Assembly: GCF_018139645.1 (NCBI RefSeq)
Contig: NZ_JAGSPM010000015.1
Coordinates: 1-59,268 of the forward strand
Direction: 5' to 3'
Origin: Affinundibacterium baiyunense
Lineage (GTDB): Bacteria > Pseudomonadota > Gammaproteobacteria > Burkholderiales > Burkholderiaceae_D
DNA length: 59,268 nt
Part shown: positions 27,793-36,695 of the stretch, piece by piece
How the letters are laid out: every line of letters starts with the position of its first letter
Position numbering within the stretch: position 1 is the first letter of the stretch
Position numbers and translations under genes: made by a program
Notes under the pieces: model-generated
Database searches by the model: none
Told to the model about the DNA's origin: nothing
What the model saw: the letters and a program-made list of their open reading frames with translations, nothing else

Positions 27793-28037
27793 AAGGTGAT
27801 CGCTTTGCAAGCCGAGCGACATTTAAACAATGTTAGAGCAGAAGAAAAAACAGAAAATCATCCAACAAAATGGTTCTTACATCGGTTTATCGTCGTTTGT
27901 TACTTGCGGTTTCAAGGTGAGTGTTTTTATGATTTTGTTTTATTTTTCTGCTGCATTGTTTTTGCAGCATTAATTTGGTCAACTACTTTGCAGAATTCAA
28001 TCTCACCAAACACACGGTGATCAAAAAATACCGCAAT

Positions 28038-28652
28038 TTATTTCTTTGAGATCCAAGACAACAGTTCGTCCCATTGTGCCAAATCTTTTTCCACTTTAGA
28101 CGGCGCCACATCCCAAAGTGTCGCGCCATGCGCAGCTAATTGAATATAGTTCTGCGTGTCGCGCAAATAGCCTAATACCGGTAGACCGAGTTGTGTGACA
28201 TAGTGTGCCAACTGATCCGCTGCTTTAGTACGCGCATTCACGCGCATTCCCAATACGCCAACTTCGCACTTCTCATCACGCTTCGCCAGTTTTTTCAAAA
28301 AATCCTCGGTCGCCAAGATATCAAACATGGATGCTTGAAGCGGCACAACCACTTTGTGGGCGATTTTTAAAATGGCATCTAGCTTGTTTCCCTTTATGCC
28401 CGCAGGAGTATCAATCACGACGTGACTAGTTCCTTTTGGTGGCTTGACGATATTACCGTCAGAGATTTCCCAACCTGTAATCAACGGCAAATGCGCAGGA
28501 CGCAACGACAACCATGCACGCGAGGAATGTTGAGCATCGGCATCACCAAGCATAACTTGATGGCCTTGTGAGGCAAAGTAACCCGCTAAATTGGTTGAAA
28601 AGGTACTCTTACCAACGCCGCCTTTAGGATTCATCACCGCAATTACGAGCAT
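28038..28652 (-). CDS. orphan ParA-family ATPase
   Basis: 204 residues. The deviant Walker A motif MNPKGGVGKSTFSTNLAG is at the N-terminus, DADAQHSSRAWL and VVIDTPAGIKG follow, and VVVPLQASMFDI forms the signature helix. Such short ParA/MinD-like ATPases position proteins or DNA on the nucleoid or membrane. No ParB or parS-like site is adjacent, so the cargo is unknown and it is probably not the chromosomal segregation ParA. AAGGAAAA lies ahead of ATG 28652. Monocistronic. Confidence 0.85.
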   Translation of the reverse strand: MLVIAVMNPKGGVGKSTFSTNLAGYFASQGHQVMLGDADAQHSSRAWLSLRPAHLPLITGWEISDGNIVKPPKGTSHVVIDTPAGIKGNKLDAILKIAHKVVVPLQASMFDILATEDFLKKLAKRDEKCEVGVLGMRVNARTKAADQLAHYVTQLGLPVLGYLRDTQNYIQLAAHGATLWDVAPSKVEKDLAQWDELLSWISKK

Positions 28653-28756
28653 AGCTTTTCCTTATCGAATCAACATAATAGAGCCAAGAAATTCTACCAA
28701 CCGCAATGCTAGCAATACCGCAACATGTGAAATAAGAAAATCAGGAGTTTTCCCAA

Positions 28757-29485
28757 CTAGGAATTTTCTAAATCAGGTACTAACAAAGCCAAATGTTCTG
28801 GCTCCAAATAGCACCATTCCCCCTCTTCCAAGCCCAAGCTAGCCAAAGTTAACTGTCCAATTGCCGTACGTGTTAAAGCAGCGCAGTGATTTCCAGCTGC
28901 CGCCAACATACGTTTAACTTGATGGTATTTTCCTTGTTCCAACACAATTTGCAACTGAAATTCAGCAATCTGAACACAGCTTTGCGCTGCTAACGGTGCG
29001 GGTTCATCATGTAATTGCACGCCCGATAATAATTTTTGAATGAGTTCGTCGGTCACTGGATCGGCAGTAGTCGCAACATACAACTTGGGAACATGTCTTT
29101 TGGGGGATGATTGCGCATGAATAAATGGTCCATCATCCGACATCAATAACATGCCTGTCGTGTCATGATCCAAGCGCCCGACTGGTTGCACATCGCGCCA
29201 CGCGAGCTGTTCCGGCAATAGAGTTAACACACCAGGATGATGCGAAGGCTTACGCGAACATTCGAAGTTTGCTGGCTTATTCAAACATAAATACACGTGT
29301 TCACGATAAGTCCATTCTTCTTCAAAAATGGTAAAAACCAAGCCCTGCGTTTCGATTAGCTCTTTGTAGTTATCGTGCACCACACCGGCAATAGAAACTT
29401 CACCGTCCTCAATCAGCTCACGACAATACTTCCGAGTACCGAAGCCTTGCGATTGCAAAACACGGTCAAAGGACAATTTACTCAT
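28757..29485 (-). CDS. rsuA: RsuA-type rRNA pseudouridine synthase
   Basis: 242 residues. An N-terminal S4 RNA-binding domain (SFDRVLQSQGFGTRKYCREL) precedes an RsuA/RluB/E/F catalytic domain with PVGRLDHDTTGMLLMSDDG, where the Asp after RL is catalytic. KLYVATT and KYHQVKRMLAAAGN support the family. RsuA makes pseudouridine 516 of 16S rRNA; assignment to RsuA rather than RluE/F rests on general similarity. The stretch between it and the next gene upstream carries a terminator at 29541-29572. Confidence 0.85.
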   Translation of the reverse strand: MSKLSFDRVLQSQGFGTRKYCRELIEDGEVSIAGVVHDNYKELIETQGLVFTIFEEEWTYREHVYLCLNKPANFECSRKPSHHPGVLTLLPEQLAWRDVQPVGRLDHDTTGMLLMSDDGPFIHAQSSPKRHVPKLYVATTADPVTDELIQKLLSGVQLHDEPAPLAAQSCVQIAEFQLQIVLEQGKYHQVKRMLAAAGNHCAALTRTAIGQLTLASLGLEEGEWCYLEPEHLALLVPDLENS

Positions 29486-29540
29486 AGAAAAATGCTCAAA
29501 AAATGCAAGCCTGCATTTTACCTGCTAAGGATGACTAGAA

Positions 29541-29572
29541 GCAAAAAAGCCTGCACATGCAGGCTTTTTTGC
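29541..29572 (-). terminator. intrinsic terminator of the M24 peptidase gene
   Basis: Arms GCAAAAAAGCCTGC and GCAGGCTTTTTTGC around an ACAT loop. It lies 17 bp after the stop of the upstream minus-strand gene. Confidence 0.8.
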
Positions 29573-29588
29573 GCTGAGAAGATAGCAA

Positions 29589-30803
29589 TCAAGCACTACC
29601 CGAAACACCAAACGGGGCATCGACGGCATGACTTTGGCCAGTAAACCATTTTGGCCCTTGCTCTGTCATATAAAAATGATCCTCTAAACGAATGCCAAAT
29701 TCACCATCAAGACAAATCATTGGTTCATTGCTAAAGCACATACCTGCCGCAAGTGGGGTTTTATTTCCCTTCACCAAATACGTCCACTCATGAATATCAA
29801 GTCCAATTCCATGTCCGGTGCGATGTGGCAAACCTGGGGTTTTGTAACCTGGGCCTAGGCCCGCAGCTTCCAAAACTCGACGTGCAGCCGCATCAACTAC
29901 TTCACATGGGACACCAATTTGAGCCGCCTCAAATGCTGCGGCTTGTGCCGCCTTCTCTAAATCCCACATGCTGCGTTGACGCGCGGTCGGCTCACCAAAT
30001 ACGTAACTACGCGTAATGTCTGAATGATAGCGCTCTACCATGCAGCCAGTATCAATCAGCACCATGTCACCTTCCTTCAAATACTGAACACCGTCAGGGC
30101 CATGTGGAATCGAAGTCGGCAAGCCAAAGCTGACGATGCAAAAAGTCGAACTGCTACCACCAAATGCGCGATGTGCTTGATTGATAAAATCTGCTACTTC
30201 AGCGGATGAAATGCCTTCGCGCAAAATTTTTGCCGTGCGTCTTTGCACCTCAAGGGTGATGTTTTTTGCTGCCTGCATCAGTGCAATTTCATTCGCCGAT
30301 TTATGCATACGGCATTCTGCTGTGATCACCATAGCATTGACGATGACATAAGAAGACAAAGCTTGACCCAAGCCATCCGCAATAAAAAACGGCGCGGCTT
30401 CATCCAAAGCCACTTTGCCCTGTAAGTTTTCATCCTTAAGAATTTGCGCAACTAAGGTGTAAGGATTTTCATCTTCTTCCCATAAACGAATATCCGCTTG
30501 ATCACCGAGCGTCTCACGTAATTTTGAATCTTCAAAGGCGGGACTTACAAAGATCAATTTACCGGAGTTAGTCATCACCGCGCCTACTAGACGTTCACTT
30601 TGGTACCAAGACAAACCAGTGAAATAATACAAGCTAGTACTCGCGCTTAAGACTAAAGCCGCGATCCCTTGCTGTTGCATCAAAGCGCTTGCTTTGTCGC
30701 GTCTTTGTTGACGCTCTTGATTGGTAATTGGACGAACATGTGACAGGTCTTTGACAATGCCAGCCAATTCTGTTGCTGCATTTGAGCCACCAATTGAACG
30801 CAT
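29589..30803 (-). CDS. M24-family Xaa-Pro peptidase-like metalloprotease
   Basis: 404 residues. An N-terminal creatinase-type domain (ALVLSASTSLYYFTGLSWY) precedes an M24 pita-bread domain with all five metal ligands: VLIDTG (Asp), HSDITRS (Asp), HRTGHGIG (His), FSNEPMI (Glu) and RLEDHF (Glu). It should bind two Mn or Co ions and remove N-terminal residues before proline, or cleave Xaa-Pro dipeptides. No signal peptide, so cytoplasmic. AAAGGAAA lies ahead of ATG 30803. The exact substrate cannot be told from sequence. Confidence 0.9.
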   Translation of the reverse strand: MRSIGGSNAATELAGIVKDLSHVRPITNQERQQRRDKASALMQQQGIAALVLSASTSLYYFTGLSWYQSERLVGAVMTNSGKLIFVSPAFEDSKLRETLGDQADIRLWEEDENPYTLVAQILKDENLQGKVALDEAAPFFIADGLGQALSSYVIVNAMVITAECRMHKSANEIALMQAAKNITLEVQRRTAKILREGISSAEVADFINQAHRAFGGSSSTFCIVSFGLPTSIPHGPDGVQYLKEGDMVLIDTGCMVERYHSDITRSYVFGEPTARQRSMWDLEKAAQAAAFEAAQIGVPCEVVDAAARRVLEAAGLGPGYKTPGLPHRTGHGIGLDIHEWTYLVKGNKTPLAAGMCFSNEPMICLDGEFGIRLEDHFYMTEQGPKWFTGQSHAVDAPFGVSGSA

Positions 30804-30919
30804 AATAGATTTCCTTTGAGTCGATTCAAATTAAAAAACGATAATACAAAAGACTTTAACAAATTATGCCAACTTGGTCTTGTTCCCATGCTGAATAAGC
30901 GTGACGAAATCAGCATAAC

Positions 30920-30955
30920 AAAAAAGGCTTGTCATTCTTTTGACAAGCCTTTTTT
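30920..30955 (-). terminator. intrinsic terminator after the aminotransferase gene
   Basis: Arms AAAAAAGGCTTGTCA and TGACAAGCCTTTTTT with a 6-base loop. It lies about 100 bp after the stop at 31052. Confidence 0.8.
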
Positions 30956-31051
30956 AGTACGATTTTAGTGCGATTTAAGTACGGTAATTGAAATCAGAAA
31001 AGTGACTTCAAATATGCACTCGTATGTTCACTTATGTACACTCTTATGTGC

Positions 31052-32245
31052 TCACATGCGCGCTTTAATCAAGTTACCGATTTTTTCTATGCCTTCATTG
31101 ATTTTCTCTGGCGATACCGTAACAAAGCTTAAGCGGAAGGTATTTGTCTCCGCCTCATTTGCATAGAAAGGTCCGCCCGGCACGAATGCCACATTATTTG
31201 CGATTGCATCGGCTAACAAATCCTTGCTATGAATATGCTTAGGCAAAGTTGCCCAAATAAACATGCCACCCAGTGGTCGTGTCCATGTCACGCCTTCTGG
31301 GAAATGCTTAGTCATTGCTGCCAACATCACGTCACATTGTGCAGAGTAAAAACGACGAATACTTGGGATATGTTGATCCAAGAATCCATCCTTAATCACT
31401 TCGTACACTGCCATTTGCGTCAAGGTTGAGGTATGCAAATCCGTTGCTTGTTTAGCTTGCTCTAACTTACGAATCAAAGGTACTGGAGCAACCATATAAC
31501 CGAGTCGGATACCCGGTGTCAAAATCTTCGAGAATGAACCAAGATAAATCACACCATTGGGATTCATATTTAACAGCTTAGGCAAAGGTTCACCGCTGTA
31601 ACATAAATCACCGTAAGGATTATCTTCGATCAATGGAATACCCATGCGAGCGCAAGTTTCTACCAATTCTTTACGACGCTCGACCGACAATGTGCGGCCG
31701 GTTGGATTTTGGAAGTTAGGCAGAGCGTAAAATAATTTCGCGCCCTCGCCTTTCGCCGCAACGGATGCTGGCACCACGCCGTCGTTATCCATTTCGACCG
31801 ATACAAATTCAGGGCGATACACAGAGAACGCCTGCAATGCACCAAGGTAGCTTGGCGTTTCTACTAAAATCTTACTACCTTCATCAACCAGCACTTTTGC
31901 CAACAAATCCAAGCCTTGCTGCGAGCCGGACACCATCATGATTTGATCAGCGGTGATCGTACAATCTTGCGTAGACAAGGATTTTGCGATGAATTCGCGC
32001 AATGGCGCATAACCATCAGTTGTACCGTATTGCAAAGCAGTTTTACCATTTTCCGCTAACACTTTGTCAAATGCTGCACGCATGCGATCAACTGGAAAAG
32101 TCTCTGGCGAAGGTAAGCCACCTGCAAAAGAAATCACTTCTGGACGCATCGTTACTTTTAAAATTTCACGAATTGCCGAGCTTTGTAACTGCTCCGCACG
32201 TTCAGAAAATTTCCACTCAATTGGTTTTAAATTTTGCAGGCTCAT
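31052..32245 (-). CDS. PLP-dependent class I/II aminotransferase (LysN / 2-aminoadipate type)
   Basis: 397 residues, fold type I. ISFAGGLPSPETFP, GSQQGLDLLAKVL, PNFQNPTGRTLS and GSFSKILTPGIRLGY (PLP-binding Lys) match the LysN/ARO8-type aminotransferases, which handle aromatic, branched or aminoadipate substrates. Cytoplasmic. It lies 81 bp downstream of ridA on the same strand and is divergent from a MocR regulator, so the three probably form one amino-acid degradation unit. The substrate cannot be fixed from sequence. Confidence 0.88.
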   Translation of the reverse strand: MSLQNLKPIEWKFSERAEQLQSSAIREILKVTMRPEVISFAGGLPSPETFPVDRMRAAFDKVLAENGKTALQYGTTDGYAPLREFIAKSLSTQDCTITADQIMMVSGSQQGLDLLAKVLVDEGSKILVETPSYLGALQAFSVYRPEFVSVEMDNDGVVPASVAAKGEGAKLFYALPNFQNPTGRTLSVERRKELVETCARMGIPLIEDNPYGDLCYSGEPLPKLLNMNPNGVIYLGSFSKILTPGIRLGYMVAPVPLIRKLEQAKQATDLHTSTLTQMAVYEVIKDGFLDQHIPSIRRFYSAQCDVMLAAMTKHFPEGVTWTRPLGGMFIWATLPKHIHSKDLLADAIANNVAFVPGGPFYANEAETNTFRLSFVTVSPEKINEGIEKIGNLIKARM

Positions 32246-32326
32246 ACTTAATTCACTTCAGAAAAAAATTCAACACGATCGATTTGCAATACAGCACAAA
32301 CAAATTTCTCAGACAAACTAATAGAT

Positions 32327-32785
32327 TCAAGCGATCTCAGCGATCATTTCGATTTCAACACAAGCGCCCAATGGAATTTGCGCCACGCCAAATGCTGAGC
32401 GAGCGTGCTTACCTTGTTCACCAAATACTTCACCGATCAACTCAGATGCACCGTTCGTCACTAAATGTTGTTCAGTAAAATCAGCAGTTGAATTTACCAA
32501 ACTCATTAACTTCACAATGCGTTTAACACGGGTCAAATCACCGCCGCAAGCGTCTTGCAGGGTCGCCAACAAATCAATCGCAATCGCACGTGCTGCCTCT
32601 TTGCCTTCTGCGGTTTCCATATTTTTCCCTAATTGCCCAACCCACACTTTGCCGTCTTTTTTCGCGATATGGCCAGACAAAAATACTGTATTTCCAGTTT
32701 GCGCATGCATGACATAGGCGGCAGCTGGTGCTGCAACTGCTGGCAATTCAATATTTAACGCTTTTAGTTTTTCATAAACTGACAT
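32327..32785 (-). CDS. RidA-family (YjgF) enamine/imine deaminase
   Basis: 152 residues. LSGHIAKKDG, ARAIAIDLLATLQDACG and HARSAFGVAQIPLGACVEIEM carry the conserved Arg and Glu of the RidA active cleft. RidA hydrolyses reactive 2-aminoacrylate and similar imines produced by PLP enzymes. It precedes the aminotransferase gene at 31052-32245, a sensible pairing. GAGGAATC lies ahead of ATG 32785. It is longer than classical RidA (about 128), as in the YjgH/Atu-like subgroup. Confidence 0.88.
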   Translation of the reverse strand: MSVYEKLKALNIELPAVAAPAAAYVMHAQTGNTVFLSGHIAKKDGKVWVGQLGKNMETAEGKEAARAIAIDLLATLQDACGGDLTRVKRIVKLMSLVNSTADFTEQHLVTNGASELIGEVFGEQGKHARSAFGVAQIPLGACVEIEMIAEIA

Positions 32786-33205
32786 AAAGATTCCTCAACA
32801 AAGTGATTCCGCAACCAAATTCTCTTGTGCGAATAGTTCTCAAACAAAGACAGCCGACATTGTAAGGGGCAAGTACTAACAAGACCACTGGGGAAACGAA
32901 AAACAACTCAAATGCACAGAGGTTTCAGCACGCTTTTGAGTGAATCTTGATCAAAACCAAGCAATTCCAACAATTTAAGTATCGAAACTTCATGATTTTT
33001 GAATCATCTCTATGCCCAGCGAGTCGCCGTAAATGGTGTGTCGACAAGATTCTGCGATTCACTATCCGGTCACTGAATTTGGCATTTCATTATTTATATT
33101 TCATGCTATGCTAACCGCAAAAACCGATACAGTACCAATACAATTAACTAAATAGAATTCACACTGTCACGGCACTTTTACCAATACAGAACCAAAGGCT
33201 CACTC
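32786..33205. other. divergent control region ridA / mocR
   Basis: About 420 bp. The part near the MocR gene holds the repeated ATACA-type motifs (33123-33188). The remainder is AT-rich with no gene seen. Confidence 0.45.
33123..33188 (+). promoter_or_regulatory. repeated TACCAATACA motifs, candidate MocR operator
   Basis: TACCAATACA occurs at 33133-33142 and 33179-33188 (46 bp apart) and a variant ACCGATACAG at 33123-33132. MocR/GabR regulators often bind spaced direct repeats of ATACCA type. The third repeat lies 17 bp ahead of the mocR ATG. Confidence 0.4.
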
Positions 33206-34642
33206 ATGCGATCTAGCTCTCAACTCACTATCGGCAGTGTCGTCTCTCGTGATTCAGGCGGATCATTGGTAGAGCAAATTGTGCGCTCGGTTGCATGTCG
33301 AATTGATGATAAGTTACTTCGAACCGGTTCTCGCATGCCTTCAATTCGACAATTTGCAGATGAACAAAAAGTCTCGCGCTTTACTGTTGTCGAGGCTTAT
33401 GACCGCCTGGTCGCCAATGGCTATTTAGAATCACGTCGAGGTTCTGGTTTTTTCGTACGTGAACGCGCTTCTTTAATCAATACCAGTCACCATCACACCC
33501 AAGAAATCCCCAGCTCACAACAACCCGATGTTGTCTGGTTAGTTCGGAATATGCTGCGGCAATTGCCGCCACAAAAAATGCCTGGGTCTGGTTTATTGCC
33601 GCATGAATGGTTAGATGGAGAATTGGTCGCAAATGGTCTGCGCGCGGTGAGTCGTTTAAATCAAAGTTTGCTTTTGCATTACGGCACACAACAAGGATTT
33701 TTACCGTTCCGCCAGCAATTACAATTGAAACTGGCAGAGCTTGAAATTGCCGCCGCACCGGAACAAATTGTCACGACCAATGGTGTCACCCAAGCGCTAG
33801 ATTTAGTCGCGCGCGAATTCACCCAGCCTGGCGATACGATATTTGTCGATGATCCAGCATGGTTTTTAATGTTTGCGACCTTTGCCACGCTGGGCACCAA
33901 AGTGATCGGCATTCCGCGCTTGCATGATGGGCCCGACGTCGCCAAATTGGCAGAGTTAGCAGCGCTGCACAAACCCAAGCTGTATATCATTCATTCCGTC
34001 TTACACAATCCAACTTCAACCTCGCTATCTGCGGCAAAAGCTTTTCAGGTCTTAAAGACGGCCGAACTACATGATTTTATGATCGTCGAAGACGATATCT
34101 ATTGCGATATGCATCCGGGCTCAGCAGTGCAAGCTGCCACACGTTTATCCGCGCTAGACCAACTGAATCGCGTTATTTATTTAGGTGGATTTTCAAAAAC
34201 GCTGGCTGCCAATTTACGCGTCGGCTTTATCGCTACATCGCGTGAAACAGCCATACGTTTAGCTGATCGTAAAATGCTGTCGAGTTTAACCACCAATGAA
34301 ATTAGTGAACGTGTTGTCCATAAAATTTTATCCGAGGGACATTACCGAAAGCACGTCGATCGTATTCGCAGCAAACTTGATAATGCACGTGACGAAGTAA
34401 CCAATCGAGTTGAAAAAATCGGTATGCGCGTGCAATATCGTACGCCTGCTGGCATGTTCTTATGGGTCGATACCGGAAAAGACACAATCGCGATGACCGA
34501 GCGTGCATTAGAGAAAGGCTTTCTACTAGCACCTGGAAGTCTATTCTCGCCACATCAATTACCATCGACCCATATGCGCTTAAACGTGGCTGCTATGGCA
34601 GATTCTGGGGTATGGAATTTCTTAGAAGGCGAACTCAGTTAG
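33206..34642 (+). CDS. MocR/PdxR-type GntR-aminotransferase regulator
   Basis: 478 residues. An N-terminal winged helix (about residues 15-90) contains GSRMPSIRQFADEQKVSRFT and LESRRGSGFFV. The C-terminal fold-type-I aminotransferase domain (about 120-475) contains TNGVTQALDLV, HNPTSTSLS and LGGFSKTLAANLRVGF with the PLP Lys. MocR proteins use PLP and an amino acid to control adjacent genes; here the divergent ridA and aminotransferase genes are the obvious targets. AAAGG lies ahead of ATG 33206. No catalytic role need be assumed. Confidence 0.9.
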   Translation: MRSSSQLTIGSVVSRDSGGSLVEQIVRSVACRIDDKLLRTGSRMPSIRQFADEQKVSRFTVVEAYDRLVANGYLESRRGSGFFVRERASLINTSHHHTQEIPSSQQPDVVWLVRNMLRQLPPQKMPGSGLLPHEWLDGELVANGLRAVSRLNQSLLLHYGTQQGFLPFRQQLQLKLAELEIAAAPEQIVTTNGVTQALDLVAREFTQPGDTIFVDDPAWFLMFATFATLGTKVIGIPRLHDGPDVAKLAELAALHKPKLYIIHSVLHNPTSTSLSAAKAFQVLKTAELHDFMIVEDDIYCDMHPGSAVQAATRLSALDQLNRVIYLGGFSKTLAANLRVGFIATSRETAIRLADRKMLSSLTTNEISERVVHKILSEGHYRKHVDRIRSKLDNARDEVTNRVEKIGMRVQYRTPAGMFLWVDTGKDTIAMTERALEKGFLLAPGSLFSPHQLPSTHMRLNVAAMADSGVWNFLEGELS

Positions 34643-35165
34643 CTTTAAAAAAATAGCAAAAAAAAAAATCACAGATAAAACCTAGATTATTGAAAAAGTG
34701 AGGTCGTTTCGCTATTAACTAGTTATACAGAAGTGATCGATGTCGATTGTTTCATCACCCTAGTTTCAACATGATTTGCAAGCGGTAAACGTGAAGGTTC
34801 GCGATTCAGCAAATCGTCACGCTTATAGTACAGCGCTTCTCTTGGCAACATCCAGCAAATTGACGCAAATTAAGTCTATTAAGTCTAGTTAATGCCCCCT
34901 TAAACTGACTTTAAATTTGATTTCACAAATGCGCATTTTACGCTTGCTTTTGCAAGCAATCTGCAATCATTTTATAAACAAGCTAAGTCCACGCAAAAAA
35001 TCATCCCAATTATTGGCGCTTTACTACGAGAAGCACTGGTTTTAAGCGATAATATCGGGCTAGCAGAGAATAAAAATCGCGCTTCACATCTTGATCTAAG
35101 TATTGAGTGCACCGATCATTGATCACTGCTTGAATTTAACCATCACCCAACCAATGACTGACCAA
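34643..35165 (+). other. long leader/intergenic region before cysS
   Basis: About 520 bp between the MocR stop and the chosen cysS start. AT-rich, with an A11 run near 34660 and a GCTTGC-TTTT-GCAAGC stem at 34942-34957. I see no gene, tRNA or T-box. A TTG-led frame from 35103 is open into cysS. Confidence 0.4.
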
Positions 35166-36542
35166 ATGGAAATCCAACTTTACGACAATTGGGAACGCTC
35201 CCTACGCCCTTTCTCTCCGATTCATCAAGATTGGGTTGGTCTGTATTGTTGCGGTCCGACGGTCTACGACTATGCCCACATCGGCAATTTACGTACTTAT
35301 TTATTTGAGGACGTGCTGCGCCGCGCACTTGAATTAAATGGCTACAACGTTCGCCATGTCGTCAACATCACCGATGTAGGTCACCTCGTATCGGATGGAG
35401 ATGATGGTGAAGACAAAATGGAAAAAGGCGCACGACGCACTGGGCAAACTGCTTGGGAAATCGCAGAAAAGTACACTGTTGCGTTCAAAGAAGATATTCA
35501 GCGTTTAAATATTCTCGAACCAAAAGTTTGGTGTAAAGCCACTGATCACATCGTCGAGCAAATCGACTTTATCAGTGTAATCGAAGAAAAAGGCTATACC
35601 TATCGAACCTCTGATGGCATTTATTTCGACACTTCCAAACAAGACGATTATGGCTATCTAGCGCGTCTCAATCGTGAAGGTTTAGAAGCAGGTAAGCGCG
35701 TTGAACTCGGCGAAAAGAAAAGTCCAACTGACTTCGCACTGTGGAAATTTAGCCCAGAAGGCAGCACCCGCCAAATGGAATGGGATAGTCCTTGGGGACG
35801 TGGTTTCCCTGGCTGGCATATCGAATGTTCGGCCATGTCCGCGAAGTACTTGGAGCCTTGGTTTGATATTCATTGCGGTGGCGAAGATCATATCGCGATT
35901 CATCATAGTAATGAAATCGCCCAGAACCAAGCATGTCATGGCACTCGTCTAGCTAACTTTTGGATGCATGGTTATTTCTTGCAAATCGATGCTGGCAAGA
36001 TGTCAAAATCGAGTGGTGATTTTCTGCGTCTGCAAACCTTGATCGACGAAAACATCGATCCTCTCGCTTATCGCTGGTTGTGCTTATCCGCACATTATCG
36101 CAGTCAACTTAACTTTAGCTGGGATTCCTTAAAAGCTTCACAAACTGGATTAAACCGTTTGCGCGAAACCTATTTCGGCCTGCCTACAGGTGGCACGGTC
36201 GATCAAGATTACGCCGCACGATTCAAAGCAGAAGTGAACCAAGACTTGAATCTGCCTAAAGCGATTGCAGTGATGTGGGAAATGCTGAAGTCCAATATCA
36301 GTGACGCAAATAAAAAAGCCAGTTTGGATTATTTTGATCAAATGTTAGGTCTGAATTTAGCAGCTTGGGAACCAAAGAAAACGGCTATTCCAGCACATAT
36401 CTTAGAATTAGTTGAACTACGCAAAGTAGCGCGTCAAAATAAAGTGTGGGCAGAATCAGATCGCTTGCGTGACGCGATTAAGGCAGAAGGCTTTGAGGTT
36501 GAAGACACACCAGCCGGCATGGTCGTGAAAGCAGCTTCGTAA
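35166..36542 (+). CDS. cysS: cysteinyl-tRNA synthetase, divergent type
   Basis: 458 residues from ATG 35166, giving the normal distance to the CGPTVYD zinc Cys. HIGN and KMSKS are the class I signatures. WHIECSAM and IHHSNEIAQ supply the other zinc ligands. It charges tRNA-Cys. The segment after ITDVGH ([18 protein letters not shown]) differs from the standard proteobacterial ITDIDDKI form and recalls CysS of Patescibacteria and some other lineages, suggesting transfer or a second, specialised copy. TTG 35103 and ATG 35154 are alternative starts; none has a good ribosome binding site. Stand-alone, not followed by other translation genes. Confidence 0.9.
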   Translation: MEIQLYDNWERSLRPFSPIHQDWVGLYCCGPTVYDYAHIGNLRTYLFEDVLRRALELNGYNVRHVVNITDVGHLVSDGDDGEDKMEKGARRTGQTAWEIAEKYTVAFKEDIQRLNILEPKVWCKATDHIVEQIDFISVIEEKGYTYRTSDGIYFDTSKQDDYGYLARLNREGLEAGKRVELGEKKSPTDFALWKFSPEGSTRQMEWDSPWGRGFPGWHIECSAMSAKYLEPWFDIHCGGEDHIAIHHSNEIAQNQACHGTRLANFWMHGYFLQIDAGKMSKSSGDFLRLQTLIDENIDPLAYRWLCLSAHYRSQLNFSWDSLKASQTGLNRLRETYFGLPTGGTVDQDYAARFKAEVNQDLNLPKAIAVMWEMLKSNISDANKKASLDYFDQMLGLNLAAWEPKKTAIPAHILELVELRKVARQNKVWAESDRLRDAIKAEGFEVEDTPAGMVVKAAS

Positions 36543-36613
36543 ATTGTCATTTGATCTGAACTAGAGCGGATCTAGAACTGAACTAGTTCGATCAAAAAAA
36601 TCGTCTTGAAAAC

Positions 36614-36653
36614 AAAAATGGTGCGAAGAATATATTTTCTTCACACCATTTTT
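36614..36653. terminator. bidirectional intrinsic terminator cysS / rlhA
   Basis: Arms around ATGGTG-C-GAAGAA and TTCTTC-A-CACCAT with one mismatch, flanked by A- and T-runs, between convergent genes. Confidence 0.75.
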
Positions 36654-36695
36654 TATTGGGACTTAGTATTGGGACTCATTAATAGTCACCTAGAC

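Noticed and set aside
28038..28652. Plasmid or prophage partition locus
   Set aside because: No ParB, replication gene, integrase or phage genes are near the ParA.
35103..35165. TTG-led N-terminal extension of CysS
   Set aside because: It adds 21 residues before the normal CysS start with no ribosome binding site; the distance to the zinc cysteine fits ATG 35166.
34643..35165. T-box or other riboswitch before cysS
   Set aside because: T-box leaders are not expected in betaproteobacteria and no specifier stem or terminator/antiterminator pair is visible.
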